From assembly GCA_028714895.1 (NCBI GenBank), contig JAQTLM010000006.1, positions 62,001-126,000 of the forward strand: a stretch of DNA of 64,000 nt, written 5' to 3'. Below the pieces are notes generated by a model. That model was not told where the DNA came from. It ran no database searches and saw only the letters and a program-made list of their open reading frames with translations. Both the position numbers and the translations under genes were made by a program. Numbering within the stretch: position 1 is the stretch's first letter; each line of letters opens with the position of its first letter. This document shows positions 56,426 through 64,000 of this stretch, one piece after another. Source of the stretch: Gallionella sp. Lineage in GTDB: Bacteria > Pseudomonadota > Gammaproteobacteria > Burkholderiales > Gallionellaceae.

Positions 56426-58243
56426 CTAATGCCGCTCGTAGAGCTGCTTGATCTGTGCTGCAAGTTGCTTCGCCACTTTGTCGCGCTTAAGTTTTAAGGT
56501 GGGTGTGAGCAGGCCGTTTTCCATGGTCCACGGTTCCTGCAACAGCAGCACGCGGCGCACATGCGCGTAGCCGGGAAAACCGCGCAGACTGAGCGCAATA
56601 CGTTTCAATACCCTGCCTTCCACGCGGCTGTCGACCATGGCTTCCGGCATATCGGCGCGCACGCCGGCTTCTTTGACAAAATGCTGCCATACCTCGGCAT
56701 TGACCACCGCCAGCGCCACCAGATAGGGATGCGCTTCGCCAAATATCATCACTTGGTCGAACAAGGGATCACGCAAGATCGCCAGCTCCATATCGGTCGG
56801 CGGCACTTTTTCGCCGTTCGACATGACGATGATTTCCTTGATACGCCCGGTAATATAGATATGCCCGGTTTCACTGATACGCACTATATCGCCAGTGTTC
56901 AGCCAGCCGTCCGCATCGATGATGGCCTTCGTCGCCTCGGGATTATTCCAGTAGCCCATCATCACATTCGGCCCCTTCACCAGCAGCGCGTTCTGCTCGC
57001 CGAGTTTTACCTGCACATCGCGGATCGGTCGTCCGACGCTGTCGGGGAAATTATTTTCCGGGTGGTTGCCGCTGATGACCGGGCTGGTCTCGGTCAACCC
57101 GTAACCCTGTATGACGGGCAGCCCCAGCCCGATGAATACCCGCGAAATTTCCGGCGACAATGCCGCTCCACCGCTAAGGGCAACGCGCAGCCGTCCGCCG
57201 AGGTGATCGAGGACTTTCTGCGCAATCAGCTTTTGCAATAACGGCCAGAGCAGGAACGACAGCTTCCATGTGCCGCGCCCCTGCTGATACAGGAACCGCG
57301 CCCAGCCGACATCGACAGTGAAGTTGAACAGCTTGCGCTTCAGCGGAGAGCCTTCTTCCAGTCTGGTGCATATCGCACCATACACGCGCTCATAAATGCG
57401 CGGCACCGAAACCAGGATGGTGGGGCGGATGATATGCATATCCCCGGACAGCTGCGCAACGGAGCGCGCAAAAGCGACCTTCGCACCGGCCATTACCGAC
57501 AGGTAATAGCCAATGGTGCGCTCGAAAGTATGCGACAGCGGCAGAAAGGATAAAAATGTATCGTTTTCATTGACCGGAAAAAAATCCAGACAGGCGTATG
57601 CATTGATCAGCATATTGGCGTGGTTCAGCATCACGCCTTTCGGTTTGCCGGTAGTGCCGGAAGTGTAAATGATGCTTGCCAGCTCGTTCATTTGACAGGG
57701 TTGTGCGGGCTGCAATTGCGCCGTGGGCGGCAGAAATTCTGCCATGGCTTGCAGGCGCGGCTCGGCGCTGTCGCGTACCGTGTCGATGCTCACGAAACGC
57801 TTCACACCGCCAAGCTGGTCGCACACCGTGCGCAAGGCTTGCCATTGTTCGTCGGTTTCAAACAGCAGCACTTTTACATCGGCATCGTTGATAATGTAAG
57901 CAGCATTGTCCGGCCTGTCCACGGTGTACAGCGGCACTACCACCAGCCCCAGCGACATCGCCGCCTGATCGAACATCATCCAGTAAGGGCAGTTGCGCAG
58001 CATGATCGCCACGCGGTCGCCGCGCTGCAATCCCAAGCCAGCCAGCGCCGCCTGCCAGCGCGCGATTTCGCCAAGCATCTCCCGCCAGGTAATGTCGCGC
58101 CAGATATTCTGCTGAAAATAATGATAGGCGACTTTGTCCGGCGAGCGGTGTGCGCGCTCCACGAACAGCCCGTGCAACGTGCCCGCCTGCTGCGGTGTGA
58201 TTACATCATTTTGTCGTACCTGCATCTTACCCTCTTGATCCAT
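56426..58243 (-). CDS. fadD: Long-chain acyl-CoA synthetase (AMP-forming)
   Basis: 605 aa. Adenylates fatty acids and transfers them to CoA. P-loop IIYTSGTTGKPKGVMLNHANML, GYGLTETSPVISGNHP, and the hinge region GWLNTGDIVRISETGHIYITGRIKEIIVMSNGEKVPP. It belongs to the FACL/FadD15-like group by length. Two ATGs are possible: 58243 (AGGG three bases away) or 58225 (GAGGG four bases away). It is followed 32 bases later by the fadN-type gene. Confidence 0.92.
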   Translation of the reverse strand: MDQEGKMQVRQNDVITPQQAGTLHGLFVERAHRSPDKVAYHYFQQNIWRDITWREMLGEIARWQAALAGLGLQRGDRVAIMLRNCPYWMMFDQAAMSLGLVVVPLYTVDRPDNAAYIINDADVKVLLFETDEQWQALRTVCDQLGGVKRFVSIDTVRDSAEPRLQAMAEFLPPTAQLQPAQPCQMNELASIIYTSGTTGKPKGVMLNHANMLINAYACLDFFPVNENDTFLSFLPLSHTFERTIGYYLSVMAGAKVAFARSVAQLSGDMHIIRPTILVSVPRIYERVYGAICTRLEEGSPLKRKLFNFTVDVGWARFLYQQGRGTWKLSFLLWPLLQKLIAQKVLDHLGGRLRVALSGGAALSPEISRVFIGLGLPVIQGYGLTETSPVISGNHPENNFPDSVGRPIRDVQVKLGEQNALLVKGPNVMMGYWNNPEATKAIIDADGWLNTGDIVRISETGHIYITGRIKEIIVMSNGEKVPPTDMELAILRDPLFDQVMIFGEAHPYLVALAVVNAEVWQHFVKEAGVRADMPEAMVDSRVEGRVLKRIALSLRGFPGYAHVRRVLLLQEPWTMENGLLTPTLKLKRDKVAKQLAAQIKQLYERH

Positions 58244-58266
58244 TCACCCTAAAACCACAATCCAAG

Positions 58267-58440
58267 CCACAGAGTTCACAGAGCACACAGAGAGAATGAC
58301 GATTTAACCAATTTCTTCCTCTCACTCGGATAATGAGCCAACTCCTTGTTCAAACCGCCTGTTTTTCCTCTGTGTTCTCTGATGCAACTCCTAGCCATTC
58401 GACTAGGCCGGCAAAAGGCGCCTGCCAAGTCGCTGGTTAT
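58267..58440. repeat. Two palindromic repeats between fadE and fadD
   Basis: First, CCACAGAGTTCACAGAGCACACAGAG (58267 on) pairs with CCTCTGTGTTCTCTG (58367-58381), a CACAGAG-type inverted repeat. Second, 58380-58440 is copy E of the ATAACCAGC family in reverse orientation (CTAGCCATTCGACTAGGCC ... AAGTCGCTGGTTAT). Together they fill most of the 223-bp spacer. No promoter is obvious. Confidence 0.78.
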
Positions 58441-58466
58441 GTGGCCAAGCGTTTTCCAGATTATAT

Positions 58467-61055
58467 TTACTTCCCTGCCCGCAACTCTTCCGGCGCAAAA
58501 TCGTCCACCATGATGACCTTGCGGCGCAGCGCGTAATCACGCTCCAGTAGCAGCGCCTGTTCCGCCGTAATGATGCCTTGCTCGTGTGCCTCAGCGATGC
58601 GCGGCAACTCCTCCAGCGCCCTCAACTTGCCGGCCTTGCGTGCCTTTTCCAGTTCGGCCTGCATCGGTTCGCACAGCAGCGTACTGGCGAGCGCCGCTTC
58701 CAGCGCACCCACCGCATCCCGTTCGTCATAAACCCAAGATTCGCGCAGCGATTCGTTTGCCTCCTCTCCCGCCTGCGGAAGATAACCAGCGACTTGCCCG
58801 CTTGCGGGCTTAGTCGAATGGCTAGTTGCTTCATCAGGATTGAGGTGAGGGAAAAGGGCATGGCGAGTTTTATCATGCACTTTCGGCAGGTACATCCCGG
58901 CGGTCAGGCGGTCGCGCGCCGCGCCGGGCTGCATCATCAATGTGGCGATTTGATGGCCGAGATAGTCGGCAGGCGGCGATAAACGCATGCCCAGCGGGAA
59001 AATCAGCGCGCTCAGCATCCAGCGCATCGGGGCGTTCGGGAAATTCCGGATCACGCCGTCGAAGGCTTGCTGGGTCTGGTACAGCGCGTCCTGTATCGCC
59101 CAATGCAACAGCGGCAGATCCTCGGCAGGGCGGCCGTCGTCCTCAAAGCGCTTCAGCGCCGCCGAGCATAAATACAACATGCTCAGCACATCGCCCAGGC
59201 GCGCGGAAATTTTCTCACGCCGCTTCAGCGAACCGCCCAATACCGCCATCGCCACATCCGCGCTCAAGGCGAATGCCGCGGAGAAGCGCGTCAATTGCTG
59301 GTAGTAGCGGCGGGTTTCATCGCCCGACGGAGCCGGGATGCCGCGCCCGTTGGACAGCGCGAACACGAAGCTGCGCGCCGCGTTGCCCAGCGCGAAACTG
59401 ATGTGACCGAACAAGGCTTCATCGAACTGATGCAGGGCGCGCCGGCGATCCTGATCGTGCGCCGCCGCGACCTCCTTCAGCACATAAGGATGGGAACGGA
59501 TTGCGCCCTGCCCGAAGATGATCATGCTGCGCGTCAGGATATTCGCGCCTTCCACGGTAATGCCAATCGGCGTCTGCTGGTAATCGCGTGCCAGATAGTT
59601 ATCCGGGCCGAGGCAGATGCCCTTGCCGCCATGCACGTCCATCGCGTCGTTGATGACGATGCGCCCGCGCTCGGTGGCGTGGTATTTGACGATGGCGGAA
59701 ATCACCGATGGCTTCTCACCCAAGTCCACCGCCAATGCAGTGAACTGGCGCGCCGCATCGATCATATAGGTATGCGCACCGATGCGCGCCAGCGGCTCTT
59801 CCACGCCTTCGAATTTTCCGATCGATGTCTTGAACTGTTTACGCACCCGGCTGTAGGCACCGCTGGTGCGCGCCGCCAGCTTCATGCCGCCGATGCTGCT
59901 GGCGGGCAGCGAAATCGAGCGCCCCGCTGCCAGGCATTCCATCAACATGCGCCAGCCCTGTCCAATGCGCGATGTGCCGCCGATGATATAGTCCATCGGG
60001 ACGAACACCTCCCTGCCCTGTGTCGGGCCGTTCATAAACGCGGAATTCAGCGGAAAATGGCGGCGGCCGATTCGCACACCCGGCAAGTCGGTGGGAATCA
60101 GGGCGAGCGTGATGCCGCGATCGGTTTCCCCGCCCAGCATGCGCCCCGGGTCATACAGCCTGAATGCCAGTCCGAGCAGCGTCGCCACCGGCGCCAGCGT
60201 GATGTAGCGTTTCTCCCAGGTCAGGCGGATACCCAGCACATGTTGCTGCCCGGCGAATTCGCCATAACATACCTCGCCGTAATCGGGGATCGCACCGGCA
60301 TCCGATCCGGCGAACGGCCCGGTCAATGCGAAACACGGCACTTCCAGGCCGCATGCCAGGCGATGCAGATATTTTTCCTTTTGCTCATCCGTGCCGTAGT
60401 GCAACAGCAGTTCGGCGGGCCCCAGCGAATTCGGCACCATGACCGTCACCGCCGCCGTGCCGCTGCGCGAAGCCACTTTGCTCACCACCGCCGAATGCGC
60501 CTGCGCGGAGAACTCCAGGCCGCCGTAGCGTTTCGGGATGATTATGCCGAAGAAGCCCTTGACCTTCATGAACTGCCAGACTTCAGGGGGTAAATCGGCG
60601 CGCTTGTGCGTGATGTCCCAATCGTCCAGCATGGCGCATAGCTGCTCGACTTCGTTATCCAGGAAGGCTTGCTCCGCCGCGCTCAATCCACATTTGGGGA
60701 AGGCCAGCAATTTGTTCCAGTCGGGATGCCCGCTGAACAGATCGCCATCCCACCACACCGTACCGGCATCGATCGCCTCCTGTTCGGTAGCGGAAATTTG
60801 CGGCAGGATTCTGCGGAAGATTTTAAGGACTGTGCCGCTGACCACCGTGCGGCGCAAGACAGGAATACCGAACAACACGATGAACAAAAACAGCGCCAGA
60901 TAAACCACCTGTAATGCGGTATCCGAAATGCGCGACTGGATCGCCACCACCGGCGCGATCACCATCATCGCCAGTACCCAACTGGTGATGGAGGCGCGGA
61001 AGAAGGCCAGCACCAGAATTACGACCAGTACCGCCACAAGCATCAGAATTGCCAC
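58467..61055 (-). CDS. fadE: FadE-type acyl-CoA dehydrogenase with nested repeat insertion
   Basis: About 862 aa from a GTG at 61055 with GGGGGCGG upstream; the frame begins at a TTG at 61100. Two N-terminal spans (AILMLVAVLVVILVLAFFRA and the following one), then a FAD-dependent dehydrogenase core: FFGIIIPKRYGGLEFSAQAHS, GSDAGAIPDYGEV and the catalytic-region HGGKGICLGPDNYLARDYQ. The C-terminal FadE-specific domain follows. Residues ~733-764 (LNPDEATSHSTKPASGQVAGYLPQAGEE region) come from inserted repeats. First step of beta-oxidation, near fadD. Confidence 0.93.
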   Translation of the reverse strand: MAILMLVAVLVVILVLAFFRASITSWVLAMMVIAPVVAIQSRISDTALQVVYLALFLFIVLFGIPVLRRTVVSGTVLKIFRRILPQISATEQEAIDAGTVWWDGDLFSGHPDWNKLLAFPKCGLSAAEQAFLDNEVEQLCAMLDDWDITHKRADLPPEVWQFMKVKGFFGIIIPKRYGGLEFSAQAHSAVVSKVASRSGTAAVTVMVPNSLGPAELLLHYGTDEQKEKYLHRLACGLEVPCFALTGPFAGSDAGAIPDYGEVCYGEFAGQQHVLGIRLTWEKRYITLAPVATLLGLAFRLYDPGRMLGGETDRGITLALIPTDLPGVRIGRRHFPLNSAFMNGPTQGREVFVPMDYIIGGTSRIGQGWRMLMECLAAGRSISLPASSIGGMKLAARTSGAYSRVRKQFKTSIGKFEGVEEPLARIGAHTYMIDAARQFTALAVDLGEKPSVISAIVKYHATERGRIVINDAMDVHGGKGICLGPDNYLARDYQQTPIGITVEGANILTRSMIIFGQGAIRSHPYVLKEVAAAHDQDRRRALHQFDEALFGHISFALGNAARSFVFALSNGRGIPAPSGDETRRYYQQLTRFSAAFALSADVAMAVLGGSLKRREKISARLGDVLSMLYLCSAALKRFEDDGRPAEDLPLLHWAIQDALYQTQQAFDGVIRNFPNAPMRWMLSALIFPLGMRLSPPADYLGHQIATLMMQPGAARDRLTAGMYLPKVHDKTRHALFPHLNPDEATSHSTKPASGQVAGYLPQAGEEANESLRESWVYDERDAVGALEAALASTLLCEPMQAELEKARKAGKLRALEELPRIAEAHEQGIITAEQALLLERDYALRRKVIMVDDFAPEELRAGK
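58762..58855. repeat. Nested repeats inside fadE: ATAACCAGC copy D within a split CCCTCTCCCG element
   Basis: CCTCTCCCGCCTGCGG (58764-58779) is one half of the folC-type element and ATTGAGGTGAGGG (58839-58851) is its other half. Between them sits copy D of the ATAACCAGC family (58782-58837: ATAACCAGCGACTTG, stem CCCGC-TT-GCGGG, TAGTCGAATGGCTAG, TTCATCAG). The whole remains in frame with fadE. Confidence 0.8.
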
Positions 61056-61088
61056 CGCACCGCCCCCATTACTATTATCGTTGCAGCT

Positions 61089-61108
61089 GTCCGGCCGCAA
61101 AGCCGGAC
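61089..61108. repeat. GTCCGG/CCGGAC hairpin between the cNMP/GGDEF gene and fadE
   Basis: GTCCGG-CCGCAAAG-CCGGAC forms a six-base GC-rich stem just after the end of the cNMP/GGDEF gene and 35-55 bases before the fadE start. It may reduce readthrough into fadE. No U-run follows. Confidence 0.4.
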
Positions 61109-61129
61109 GTCGCCGCCATCAGGCCACGC

Positions 61130-62143
61130 TCAACTGTGTGCCGTCGCCATTTTCACCCGGTTGCGCCCGTCCGTCTTGGCCTGCTGGAGCGCTCCATCGG
61201 CGGCTGCCAGCACTGAATCCAGCGTATCGCCGGGCTGCACCGCAGAAACGCCGAGCGAAACCGTGACATGCTCCACCTGAATCGTCTGAGTGTCGCCGGC
61301 AGACAGCGGCGCGCTGCTCTTGCCGAAACGCAACGCCGGCGCCGCAACCGCTTCGCGCAGGCGCTCAGCCATTTTCATGGCTCCATCGGGCGATTTTTCC
61401 GCCAACAATACGGCAAACCTGTCACCGCCCAAGTACGCAAATAGATCCTGCGGCCTCAAGTTTGCCGCCATGATTCGCGCCACTCCCTTCAGGACACTGT
61501 CACCCGCAAGATGGCCGTGGCTATCATTAAACTCCTTGAAATGGTCGATATCCGCCACCAGCAGAAAGAGCGGCACCCCGCTGCGCTCGCACCGCTGCGC
61601 CATGCGTGGAAATGCCTCGTTCATCCAGTTCTTGTTGTGCAATCCAGTCAGCGTATCGATATTGGCGGCCACCTCGAATTCGAGACTGGGTTCAGATGTC
61701 GTCACCTGCAGCAGGTTGTCGTTGCGGATGCGGCCGGCAAGGATAGCCAGCAAGTTGCGCGCAATGCCATTTGATCTGTCCACCATCGACCAAACCAGCT
61801 CATGCGGCACCACCAGCATGCGCGTATCCCGCGCCGCCATGACCAGCGCCGCACTATTCCCACCATCGATCAGCGATAATTCGCCGACACATTCACCCGG
61901 TCCCAGTACGGCATGCACCGGCAGCCCCGTGCCGTTCAGATAGACGCGGAGCTCGCCATCCAGCACCAGATAGAGCGAGGTGTTCTTCTGGCCAACTTCC
62001 AGCAGTGTCGCACCACTTTTCAGGGTGGTTACCTGGCAGCCTTTCAGGATGTGCTCAACGCTCTCCAGGCCAATATCGCGGAACAACTTGTTCCGTTCCA
62101 GCAGCGTGCGATCAGGAATAGTCATCGTCGCAATCTTTTCCAT
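61130..62143 (-). CDS. Cyclic-nucleotide-binding domain protein with GGDEF-like domain (GGDRF)
   Basis: 337 aa from the ATG at 62143 (a later ATG at 62125 is possible; neither has a good ribosome site). CAP_ED domain: LFRDIGLESVEHILKGCQVTTLKSG and GECVGELSLIDGGNSAALVMAA. GGDEF-fold: DTLTGLHNKNWMNEAF, DIDHFKEFNDSHGHLAGDSVL and signature YLGGDRFAVLL, in which the usual fourth-position Glu is Arg, so activity is uncertain. Same architecture as the gene at 33553-34512. It lies upstream of fadE on the same strand. Confidence 0.85.
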   Translation of the reverse strand: MEKIATMTIPDRTLLERNKLFRDIGLESVEHILKGCQVTTLKSGATLLEVGQKNTSLYLVLDGELRVYLNGTGLPVHAVLGPGECVGELSLIDGGNSAALVMAARDTRMLVVPHELVWSMVDRSNGIARNLLAILAGRIRNDNLLQVTTSEPSLEFEVAANIDTLTGLHNKNWMNEAFPRMAQRCERSGVPLFLLVADIDHFKEFNDSHGHLAGDSVLKGVARIMAANLRPQDLFAYLGGDRFAVLLAEKSPDGAMKMAERLREAVAAPALRFGKSSAPLSAGDTQTIQVEHVTVSLGVSAVQPGDTLDSVLAAADGALQQAKTDGRNRVKMATAHS

Positions 62144-62269
62144 TGTGTAATTGGCCAAGTATACACAAAGGCCAAAGCAGGCAGAAGCAAACTCTCCTGC
62201 CGATAAACTGTATCATTTCCACGGGTTTCCCCAGCTTGCATGGTGTATTGAAATCGCGAACAAACGGCG

Positions 62270-63628
62270 TTAGCGAACCCGATTCACCGCCTCTTCCACA
62301 CGCTCCACCGCGATGATCTCCATACCCTCGATCTTGTGTTTTGGCGCATTCGCCTTGGGGATGATCGCCTGCGTGAAGCCCAGCTTGGCGGCCTCTTTCA
62401 GGCGTTCCTGGCCGCGCTGCACCGGGCGTACTTCACCCGCGAGGCCTACTTCGCCGAACACGACCAGCTTTTCCGGCAGCGGCTTGTTGCGCAAGCTCGA
62501 GACCATCGCGAGAATCACCGCAAGATCGGCGCCCGGCTCGGTGATTTTCACGCCGCCCACTGCGTTGATGAACACATCCTGATCGAAGCAGGCGATGCCC
62601 GCGTGGCGGTGCAGCACCGCGAGCAGCATCGCCAGCCGGTTCTGCTCCAGACCTAGCGACAGGCGCCGCACATTGGGCGAATGCGCTTCGTCGAGCAAGG
62701 CCTGGATTTCCACCAGCAACGGTCGTGTGCCTTCCTGCGTCACCATCACGCACGAACCGGCCACCGGATCGCCGTGCTGCGACAGGAACAATGCGGACGG
62801 ATTGCTCACCTCGCGCAAGCCCTTCTCGGTCATCGCGAACACACCGAGCTCGTTCACCGCACCGAAGCGGTTCTTGAACGCGCGGATCAGGCGGAAGCTG
62901 GAATGCGTGTCGCCCTCGAAATACAGCACGGTATCGACGATATGCTCCAGCACGCGCGGCCCGGCCAGCGCGCCCTCCTTGGTGACATGGCCGACCAGAA
63001 TGATGGTGATGTTGCTGCTCTTGGCGATACGCGTGAGCTGCGCGGCGCATTCGCGCACCTGCGCCACCGAGCCGGGTGCGGAAGTGAGTTGCTCGGAATA
63101 GACGGTCTGGATGGAGTCGATCACCACCACATCCGGCTTGTCTGCGGCAATCGTTGCCTGGATCCTTTCCAACTGGATCTCCGGCAGCAGGCGCAGGCTG
63201 CGCGCATCCAACGCCAGGCGTTTGGCGCGCAGCGCGATCTGCTGCGCCGATTCCTCGCCGCTGACGTATAAAGTGTTTTGTTGTTTGGACAGATGCGCCA
63301 GCACTTGCAGCAGTAAGGTGGATTTGCCGATACCCGGATCGCCGCCGATCAGCACCACCGCGCCGGACACCAGCCCGCCGCCGAGCACGCGGTCGAATTC
63401 CTCGATGCCGGTCGGCGTGCGCGGCACTTCCGCCGCCTCCACCTCGGAGAGTAGCTGCACCTTGCCGCCCGCCGCCAGCGCGCTGAAACGGTTGCCGCCC
63501 TTGGCAACTGGCTCCGCCACCGACTCGATCAGCGTGTTCCACTCCATGCAATGCGGACACTGCCCCTGCCATTTCGGCGTCTGCCCGCCGCACTCGGTGC
63601 AGGAATAAATCGTTTTTGCTTTTGCCAT
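62270..63628 (-). CDS. radA: DNA repair protein RadA
   Basis: 452 aa. N-terminal C4 zinc finger (CTECGGQTPKWQGQCPHC), RecA-like ATPase with Walker A GGDPGIGKSTLLLQVL and Walker B VVVIDSIQTV, the RadA-specific KNRFG motif (RAFKNRFGAVNELG) and a C-terminal Lon-like domain (ADLAVILAMVSSLRNKPLP). It promotes branch migration in recombination. Confidence 0.97.
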   Translation of the reverse strand: MAKAKTIYSCTECGGQTPKWQGQCPHCMEWNTLIESVAEPVAKGGNRFSALAAGGKVQLLSEVEAAEVPRTPTGIEEFDRVLGGGLVSGAVVLIGGDPGIGKSTLLLQVLAHLSKQQNTLYVSGEESAQQIALRAKRLALDARSLRLLPEIQLERIQATIAADKPDVVVIDSIQTVYSEQLTSAPGSVAQVRECAAQLTRIAKSSNITIILVGHVTKEGALAGPRVLEHIVDTVLYFEGDTHSSFRLIRAFKNRFGAVNELGVFAMTEKGLREVSNPSALFLSQHGDPVAGSCVMVTQEGTRPLLVEIQALLDEAHSPNVRRLSLGLEQNRLAMLLAVLHRHAGIACFDQDVFINAVGGVKITEPGADLAVILAMVSSLRNKPLPEKLVVFGEVGLAGEVRPVQRGQERLKEAAKLGFTQAIIPKANAPKHKIEGMEIIAVERVEEAVNRVR

Positions 63629-63721
63629 GATGCGTTCCAGATAGCTTGTTCAGTAGCGTACTATCCCGGAATGCTAAAATCAGCGCAAGGAAACTCACTT
63701 CCCTAGTTCCAGAGGATCATT

Positions 63722-64000
63722 ATGAGCGATCAGGACAGCACGGCCACTTCTGCCACGCCAGGCAAACGGCGCGTCATTCTGCTGCTCATTACCGGATCGG
63801 TTCTGGTGATCCTGCTGGCTGTTTTTACCTGGTGGTTCTTTATCGGCCAGTGGCGCACCAGCACCGATGACGCCTATGTAGGCGGCAACATCGTCGCGGT
63901 GATGCCGATGACCGGCGGTACGGTGATCGCGATTCATGGCGACACCACGCAAGCCGTGACCGAAGGCCAGTTGCTGGTGCAACTCGACGACAGCGATGCG
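63722..64000 (+). CDS. EmrA/HlyD-type membrane fusion protein, N-terminal part (3' end outside window)
   Basis: 93 codons are visible. A short cytoplasmic start, one membrane anchor (VILLLITGSVLVILLAVFTWWFFIG), then WRTSTDDAYVGGNIVAVMPMTGGTVIAI and QLLVQLDDSDA, the start of the biotinyl-lipoyl-like domain typical of EmrA adaptors in multidrug efflux systems. AGAGGA lies six bases before the ATG. It is divergent from radA. Confidence 0.88.
   Translation, partial: MSDQDSTATSATPGKRRVILLLITGSVLVILLAVFTWWFFIGQWRTSTDDAYVGGNIVAVMPMTGGTVIAIHGDTTQAVTEGQLLVQLDDSDA

Overview
The window is a dense, GC-rich proteobacterial chromosome segment. The long minus-strand block leuC-leuD-leuB-asd-fimV-truA-trpF-trpB-trpA-accD-folC-dedD-cvpA-purF-metZ is the arrangement typical of Betaproteobacteria. 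Together with recA-recX...alaS, waaF, NfrA/NfrB and the many palindromic intergenic repeats, it suggests a betaproteobacterium, perhaps of the Nitrosomonadales/Gallionellaceae type. The family-level placement is inference from gene order and memory. I see no rRNA, tRNA, CRISPR array, prophage or intact insertion sequence.

Layout. 1-6.6 kb: the 3' half of glnE, a class III adenylate cyclase facing it, ilvE, a small zinc protein, waaF and a phosphomannomutase/phosphoglucomutase (LPS and sugar-nucleotide supply). 6.6-13.4 kb (minus strand): response regulator, alaS, then a low-GC accessory insert (higBA, a PIN toxin-like gene, a frameshifted exported gene and an attC-like site), then recX and recA. 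This insert splits the usual recA-recX-alaS order. 13.6-33.4 kb: pncC and the amino-acid/purine/fatty-acid supraoperon, ending with leuDC, an entericidin-like lipoprotein and an MFS carrier. 33.5-42.4 kb: a five-gene polysaccharide operon (BcsB-like protein, NfrB glycosyltransferase with c-di-GMP-type MshEN modules, NfrA outer-membrane protein, WecB epimerase, and a cNMP-binding protein with a degenerate GGDEF domain). 42.7-46.7 kb: grpE-dnaK-dnaJ with two sigma-32-type promoters. 46.8-51.8 kb: VOC protein, class II cyclic-nucleotide phosphodiesterase, HupE, DUF190, CrcB, an unusual ATP-grasp-like protein and a chalcone-isomerase-like exported protein. 51.9-61.1 kb: a beta-oxidation block (fadE, fadD, a FadN-type fusion, a thiolase) interrupted by a low-GC HEPN-like gene. 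61.1-64 kb: a second cNMP/GGDEF protein, radA, and the start of an EmrA-type membrane fusion protein.

Two themes stand out. First, the operon at 33.5-42.4 kb looks like a complete c-di-GMP-controlled Nfr exopolysaccharide machine: epimerase, synthase, periplasmic guide and outer-membrane exporter are adjacent and translationally coupled. The related functions in E. coli are scattered. Second, palindromic repeats of several families occur between genes and also inside at least five protein genes (folC, hupE, the ATP-grasp gene, the fadN-type gene and fadE), always without breaking the frame. One of these is a repeat nested inside another repeat. cAMP signalling parts (cyclase, phosphodiesterase, two cNMP-binding GGDEF-like proteins) are also spread through the window.
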